From Micromonospora pallida (GTDB taxonomy: Bacteria > Actinomycetota > Actinomycetes > Mycobacteriales > Micromonosporaceae): 64,000 nucleotides of DNA. The first letter of the stretch is position 1; every line of letters begins with the position of its first letter. The translations under genes and the position numbers were made by a program. The stretch lies in the NCBI RefSeq assembly GCF_900090325.1, contig NZ_FMHW01000002.1, forward strand, positions 3,224,001 through 3,288,000, given 5' to 3'. This document shows, in pieces, positions 60,441 to 64,000 of the stretch. The notes beneath the pieces were generated by a model, which saw only the letters and a list, made by a program, of their open reading frames with translations, searched no databases and was not told the origin of the DNA.

Positions 60441-61103
60441 ACTGCCTCTCAGCCCGCGATCACCATCTCGACGACGACGCTCACCGATGCGGTGTTCGAC
60501 TCGTTGCGTCAGCGAATCGCGACCGGCGAGATCCTGCCCGGGGAGCGGGTCACCGAGGCACGTGTGGTCGAGGAGTACAACGTAGCCCGCCCCACCGCGA
60601 AAGCCTGCATCGAGCGACTCGTCGGCACGGGGCTGCTGCAGCGCGCGAACCACAAGTCCGCGACCGTCACCGTGTTGACGGCCGACGACATCGACGACCT
60701 CTTCCTCGCGCGGACGGCCATCGAGGTGACCGCGGCGACCCGTCTGGCGGAGTCGGGCGACGTGCCCCGCACGATGCTGGAGGCACAGCGGGCGCTGGAC
60801 ATGGCGGGCGAGTTCGACGACCGGCTCGGACTGGTCCGCGCGGACATCGCCTTCCACTCGAGTATGGTGCGCGCCAGCGGCAGCAAACGACTCGCGCGCA
60901 TGCACGAGCTCATCACCGGGGAAATCCTGCTCACCATCGGGAGCGCAGGTCATCAGAGCGCACCCGTCGCCGCGGTGGCCGCGGAGCACGCCGCGATTCT
61001 GGACGCGCTCCGCGCCCGCGACTCCGACACGGCCCGGGCGCGTCTGGTCGCCCACCTCGACTCGGCGCACCGGCGCGTGCGGAGCGCGTTCGAAACGGAG
61101 TAG
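60438..61103 (+). CDS. GntR-family regulator, FadR/FCD subgroup
   Basis: A 221-residue regulator. The winged helix-turn-helix is LTDAVFDSLRQRIATGEILPGERVTEARVVEEYNVARPTAKACIERLV, cited here by position 15-65, followed by an FCD domain with DIDDLFLARTAIEVTA, the metal ligands Asp in VRADIAFH and His residues in HSSMVRA and AAEHAAI. FCD regulators respond to small organic acids. It ends the rightward operon, after a 42-bp gap with operator-like repeats. It presumably represses the locus until a carboxylic-acid intermediate appears. Confidence 0.88.
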   Translation: MTASQPAITISTTTLTDAVFDSLRQRIATGEILPGERVTEARVVEEYNVARPTAKACIERLVGTGLLQRANHKSATVTVLTADDIDDLFLARTAIEVTAATRLAESGDVPRTMLEAQRALDMAGEFDDRLGLVRADIAFHSSMVRASGSKRLARMHELITGEILLTIGSAGHQSAPVAAVAAEHAAILDALRARDSDTARARLVAHLDSAHRRVRSAFETE

Positions 61104-61154
61104 TCCGGCCAGCGTGAGAGGGCCCCGCACGCTCGGCGAGTCAGGCGGGGACGG

Positions 61155-61204
61155 CAGGCACGGAACCCCGGTCACCACCTTGATGACCAGGGGTTCCGTG
61201 CCTG
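61155..61204. terminator. Long hairpin between convergent genes
   Basis: CAGGCACGGAACCCC (61155-61169) and GGGGTTCCGTGCCTG (61190-61204) pair perfectly over 15 bp, with an inner GGTCA-type stem (61170-61174 with 61184-61188). It ends the GntR and the leftward hydrolase transcripts. Confidence 0.75.
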
Positions 61205-61211
61205 CGCGCGT

Positions 61212-62036
61212 TCAGACGCGCCGATCGACCGCACCAATCCGCGCGGACCCCTGCTCGCCGCGGAGCACACTCTCGACGATGAGTTCGGCCACCCTCGCCG
61301 GCGCCATCGCCTGGAGCATGTGCGCGGCCCCGTCGATGGCGGCGAACCTCGCCCCGGGTATCCGTGCGGCCATCGACTCCCCGTCCGCCACCGTCGCCGC
61401 CGGGTCATGGGTGCCCGAGACGATCAGCGTGGGACACGAGATGCCCGACAGACGCTCGCGCAGGTCGGAGGCCGCGAGGACGTCAGAGAAGGCGGCGTAG
61501 GCGGAATCGGCGGTGCTCTCCAGCATCCCGGAGTACTCGGCGACGATATCCGGGTGGGCACGGCAGAACTCCGGCGTGAACCAGCGCCGGATGACATCGG
61601 GCACGAGGTCACGTGTCCCCCAGTGCTGCACGATGTCCTTACGCGACCGCCAGAGCGCGGCGTCCATGACGGGCGTCGACCCGATCACGGTGATCGACGA
61701 GATGCGGTCAGGAACCATGTCCGCGAGCCGCAGCGCGGACATGCCACCGATCGACACCCCGGCGACGTGGACACGGTGCACACCGAGGGTGTCCATCACC
61801 TGAAGGATCTGGCGACTCAGTTCGTCCAGGTCGGCCGGGAGGCCCCGCGCCGGTGAGCGCCCGTGGCCGGGATAGTCGAGACACAGCACGCTGGTCACGG
61901 CGGTGAGTTCGGCGAGGAGCGGTCGCCAGATCTCCGTCGTCGTCGCCAGCGAGTTCAGCAGGAGCAGGGGGTCGCGTGACTGCGGGAGGCGCGACGGATA
62001 GTACGCGCGGTGCAGTTCACGGGCAGCCTCAGCCAA
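61212..62036 (-). CDS. Alpha/beta hydrolase, enol-lactonase-like, copy 2
   Basis: A 274-residue alpha/beta hydrolase with a TTG start at 62036 overlapping the GHL6 copy-2 stop by 8 bp. Triad: Ser in VAGVSIGGMSA, Asp in VSGTHDPAATV, His in DGAAHMLQAMAP. The opening PLLLLNSLATTTEIWRPLL resembles the copy-1 opening. In both proteins a long RWFTPEF/RWFTPAW cap segment is shared, so they are likely paralogues with related substrates. No signal peptide. Confidence 0.85.
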   Translation of the reverse strand: MAEAARELHRAYYPSRLPQSRDPLLLLNSLATTTEIWRPLLAELTAVTSVLCLDYPGHGRSPARGLPADLDELSRQILQVMDTLGVHRVHVAGVSIGGMSALRLADMVPDRISSITVIGSTPVMDAALWRSRKDIVQHWGTRDLVPDVIRRWFTPEFCRAHPDIVAEYSGMLESTADSAYAAFSDVLAASDLRERLSGISCPTLIVSGTHDPAATVADGESMAARIPGARFAAIDGAAHMLQAMAPARVAELIVESVLRGEQGSARIGAVDRRV

Positions 62037-64000
62037 GTCGGATCACCTCAAGTACACCATCGAGTTCGACAGGGATCCGGACCCGACCGTCGACGACGGA
62101 CTCCGGCTGGATCTCCCGCACGTCCACCAGGGCGTGCACGCCCTGCCGTGCGGCATCGGCAAGCGGTCCGCCGAGCGTGACCGTGCCGCGTGCGGGCAGG
62201 GAGGCACGCACCCGGTCTCCCCGTCCGCCCGAGTGGTTCACCAGGTGCATCACCCAGCGCCCCCCGCTGCGGCCGAGGGTGATCTCGACCTGGGTCGGGA
62301 GGTCGACGTCGATCTCGTGGGGCGCGGCGAGCAGCGAGCGCACCTCGTCGGCGATCACGCGGTGGAGCGCGGTGAGGCCCGAGGTGTGCGCTGTGGTGCC
62401 GATCGCCCAGGGAAAGTGACTGACCGCGCCTTCGCCGTACCTTCCGCGTACCAACGCCGGGGCACCGCCACGCGCCGAGTTCCCACCGGTGATCTCGGGT
62501 GGACCGAACGGGGTCTGCGTGCTGAGCGCGAGTCGGCCGACGGTCGCGTCCGCTCCTCGCTCGACGACACTGAAGTGGCCCAGGACCGGGTGCAACGGCT
62601 CGTCGGTCCGGCCGTCCGCCGGGCCCACGTACCGCCCGCCCAACTCCGCGAGCCCCGCCAGCCTGCGCACCCGGCGGGTGACCGGATCACTGTCGAAGAT
62701 CGGCGTCTCACCGTCGAAGACCTCGCCGGTGAGCACGAGGGTCCCGCCGCCTCGGACGAAGTCGTCCAACGCCTGCCGGAGCGGCTCCTCCAGTCCCTCC
62801 GCACCCGGGACGACCACGACGTCGTAGCGCGACACCACGTCGTCGCCCACCAGGCGGTCCTGGAACTGGAGACCCAGCACGTCGAACGGAATGTGCGCCT
62901 CCTGGAGCGCGGTGTACACGCCTCGGTACTCCGAGAAGTCCACGCGGTTCTGCATCGCGCTCAGCGCCGTGCCGCCCCGTGGCCGCAGCACCGCCACCCG
63001 GTTGGCGGGCGTGAACCCGGCGTACAACTCCGTGTGCTCACGAAGGAAGCCGAGCAGGTCGGCGGCCGCGTCCAGGCACGGGTACCGGCCCGCTTCCACT
63101 GCGCCGACCACGACGGTGGAGGGAAGCGCGCCACGGGACAGCGCCTGGGCGATGTACCGCTGGAACTGGGTGGGTTCCTCGGCGATCTGCCGGTACGGCA
63201 GGCCCAGGTTGACCGAGGAGTGGACGAGAGCGGGCACCCCCGGGTCCGACAGTCGGTTCACGCTCGCCAACTCGCTCGGCGTGTGCGCCCACCAACGGTC
63301 GCCGTTGTGGTCGAGCGCGCTGTTGGTCTCGAGGAACGCGATGTCCATCCGCACATCAGCCAGCATGAGCGGCGTGCCCGGACGCACGTCGTTGACCACG
63401 CTCGAGTAGCGTTCGGCCAGCTCGGTGAGGAGCCGCAGGGCGACCTCGAGCCACTGACCGTACCCGTCGTCGGTGAGTGTGCGCGGATGCTGTCGGCCGG
63501 GATGGGCGGCCTGGAACGCCGTACGGCACCGCTCGCACTGGCACACGCCCTTGTAGATGCCGCTGTAGGCGACCTCGGGGTACTGGAGCCAGTTGAAGAA
63601 GACCCCGTCGACGGGGTAGCGCTCCACGAAGTCACGGAGAATGCGCGGCACGAGCAGCTCGTGGTAGTCACTGCGCGGACAGATCGCCGTCAGGCCGTCC
63701 TCCGTGAACCATTCCCCGTCCTTGTCGACGAAGGCCCACTCGGGATGATCGGCGATGACCTCGGTGGGCAGCCGGGAGAAGTCGAACCGGGACAGTACGC
63801 GCACGTCGCGCGCGTGCGCGGCCGCCAGCACGTCGCCGACCATGTCGCCCGACGGCCGTTCGCGCAGGCGCGCCGCAGGCCGCTGGTACGCCTCGTGCGT
63901 GGGGTAGAAGTACATGATTCCGCCGGCGTTGCACAGCCAGGTGTCGTAGCCGAGGTCGACAAGCTGGTCCACGGCCGCGGGTGCGTCGAGAAGTGCGTCC
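62029..64000 (-). CDS. GHL6-like putative glycosidase, copy 2, 5' end outside window
   Basis: The frame is open to the right edge; at least 657 residues are visible. The GHL6-type barrel reads WLCNAGGIMYFYPTHEAYQ, VRVLSRFDFSRLPTEVIADHPEW and the CxxC site VCQCERCRTAF, each matching an element of copy 1 in the same order. The Rossmann-like domain (VVVVPGAEGLEEPLRQALDD, GGGTLVLTGEVF) and a beta-rich end follow. Its stop overlaps the hydrolase copy-2 start by 8 bp. Sequence divergence from copy 1 is high, so it may act on a different bond of the same substrate. Confidence 0.8.
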   Translation of the reverse strand, partial: DALLDAPAAVDQLVDLGYDTWLCNAGGIMYFYPTHEAYQRPAARLRERPSGDMVGDVLAAAHARDVRVLSRFDFSRLPTEVIADHPEWAFVDKDGEWFTEDGLTAICPRSDYHELLVPRILRDFVERYPVDGVFFNWLQYPEVAYSGIYKGVCQCERCRTAFQAAHPGRQHPRTLTDDGYGQWLEVALRLLTELAERYSSVVNDVRPGTPLMLADVRMDIAFLETNSALDHNGDRWWAHTPSELASVNRLSDPGVPALVHSSVNLGLPYRQIAEEPTQFQRYIAQALSRGALPSTVVVGAVEAGRYPCLDAAADLLGFLREHTELYAGFTPANRVAVLRPRGGTALSAMQNRVDFSEYRGVYTALQEAHIPFDVLGLQFQDRLVGDDVVSRYDVVVVPGAEGLEEPLRQALDDFVRGGGTLVLTGEVFDGETPIFDSDPVTRRVRRLAGLAELGGRYVGPADGRTDEPLHPVLGHFSVVERGADATVGRLALSTQTPFGPPEITGGNSARGGAPALVRGRYGEGAVSHFPWAIGTTAHTSGLTALHRVIADEVRSLLAAPHEIDVDLPTQVEITLGRSGGRWVMHLVNHSGGRGDRVRASLPARGTVTLGGPLADAARQGVHALVDVREIQPESVVDGRVRIPVELDGVLEVIRLG

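Overview
The window is high-GC DNA with many GTG starts, 4-bp gene overlaps and families typical of filamentous actinomycetes: mycothiol-conjugate amidase, XRE/DUF397 pairs, Tat-exported hydrolases, an ABC sugar importer without its own ATPase, and a rifamycin phosphotransferase. I infer an actinobacterium, most likely Micromonosporaceae. The species cannot be fixed from the sequence. No insertion sequence, prophage, CRISPR array or rRNA is visible.

Layout. 1-5.4 kb: tail of a sugar/polyol catabolic locus (RpiB-type and TIM-type sugar-phosphate isomerases, then a Gfo/Idh oxidoreductase, a TIM-barrel epimerase, a serine hydrolase and a VOC protein that carries a frameshift). 5.4-6.4 kb: metallophosphoesterase coupled to a 37-residue peptide. 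6.7-10 kb: ABC sugar importer. 10-13 kb: small hypotheticals, membrane proteins and an XRE/DUF397 pair. 13-15.8 kb: rifamycin phosphotransferase (rph) with a rifamycin-associated element (RAE) upstream. 15.9-25 kb: a four-gene operon ending in a PemK/MazF-like gene, then mostly uncharacterised genes and a sulfotransferase. 25-27.5 kb: GH15 enzyme and a membrane protein. 27.7-42.3 kb: many exported hydrolases (M43 metalloprotease, GH43-like propeller, NamZ muramidase, GH84 with VCBS repeats, an EEP phosphodiesterase, a subtilisin) plus a broken GH43 gene and a divergent alcohol dehydrogenase/regulator pair. 42.4-47.4 kb: mca, small proteins, a large TerD-like protein and a tRNA-Lys-like gene interrupted in its anticodon loop.

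47.4-64 kb is the most interesting part: a compact catabolic locus with two divergent operons and a third converging from the right edge. The leftward operon encodes hydroxypyruvate isomerase, tartronate-semialdehyde reductase, a GH3 glycosidase, a D-2-hydroxyacid dehydrogenase, glycerate kinase and an IclR regulator. The rightward operon encodes a GlcG/HbpS-like protein, malate synthase G, a large GHL6/beta-galactosidase-like protein, an alpha/beta hydrolase and a GntR regulator. The convergent operon at the right edge again pairs a GHL6-like protein with an alpha/beta hydrolase. Together these suggest cleavage of a glycoside or lactone into two- and three-carbon acids: hydroxypyruvate and tartronate semialdehyde going to glycerate and 2-phosphoglycerate, and glyoxylate going to malate. 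No glyoxylate carboligase is present, and the substrate is not identifiable from sequence. The duplicated GHL6 plus alpha/beta-hydrolase module is the best candidate for undescribed biochemistry.
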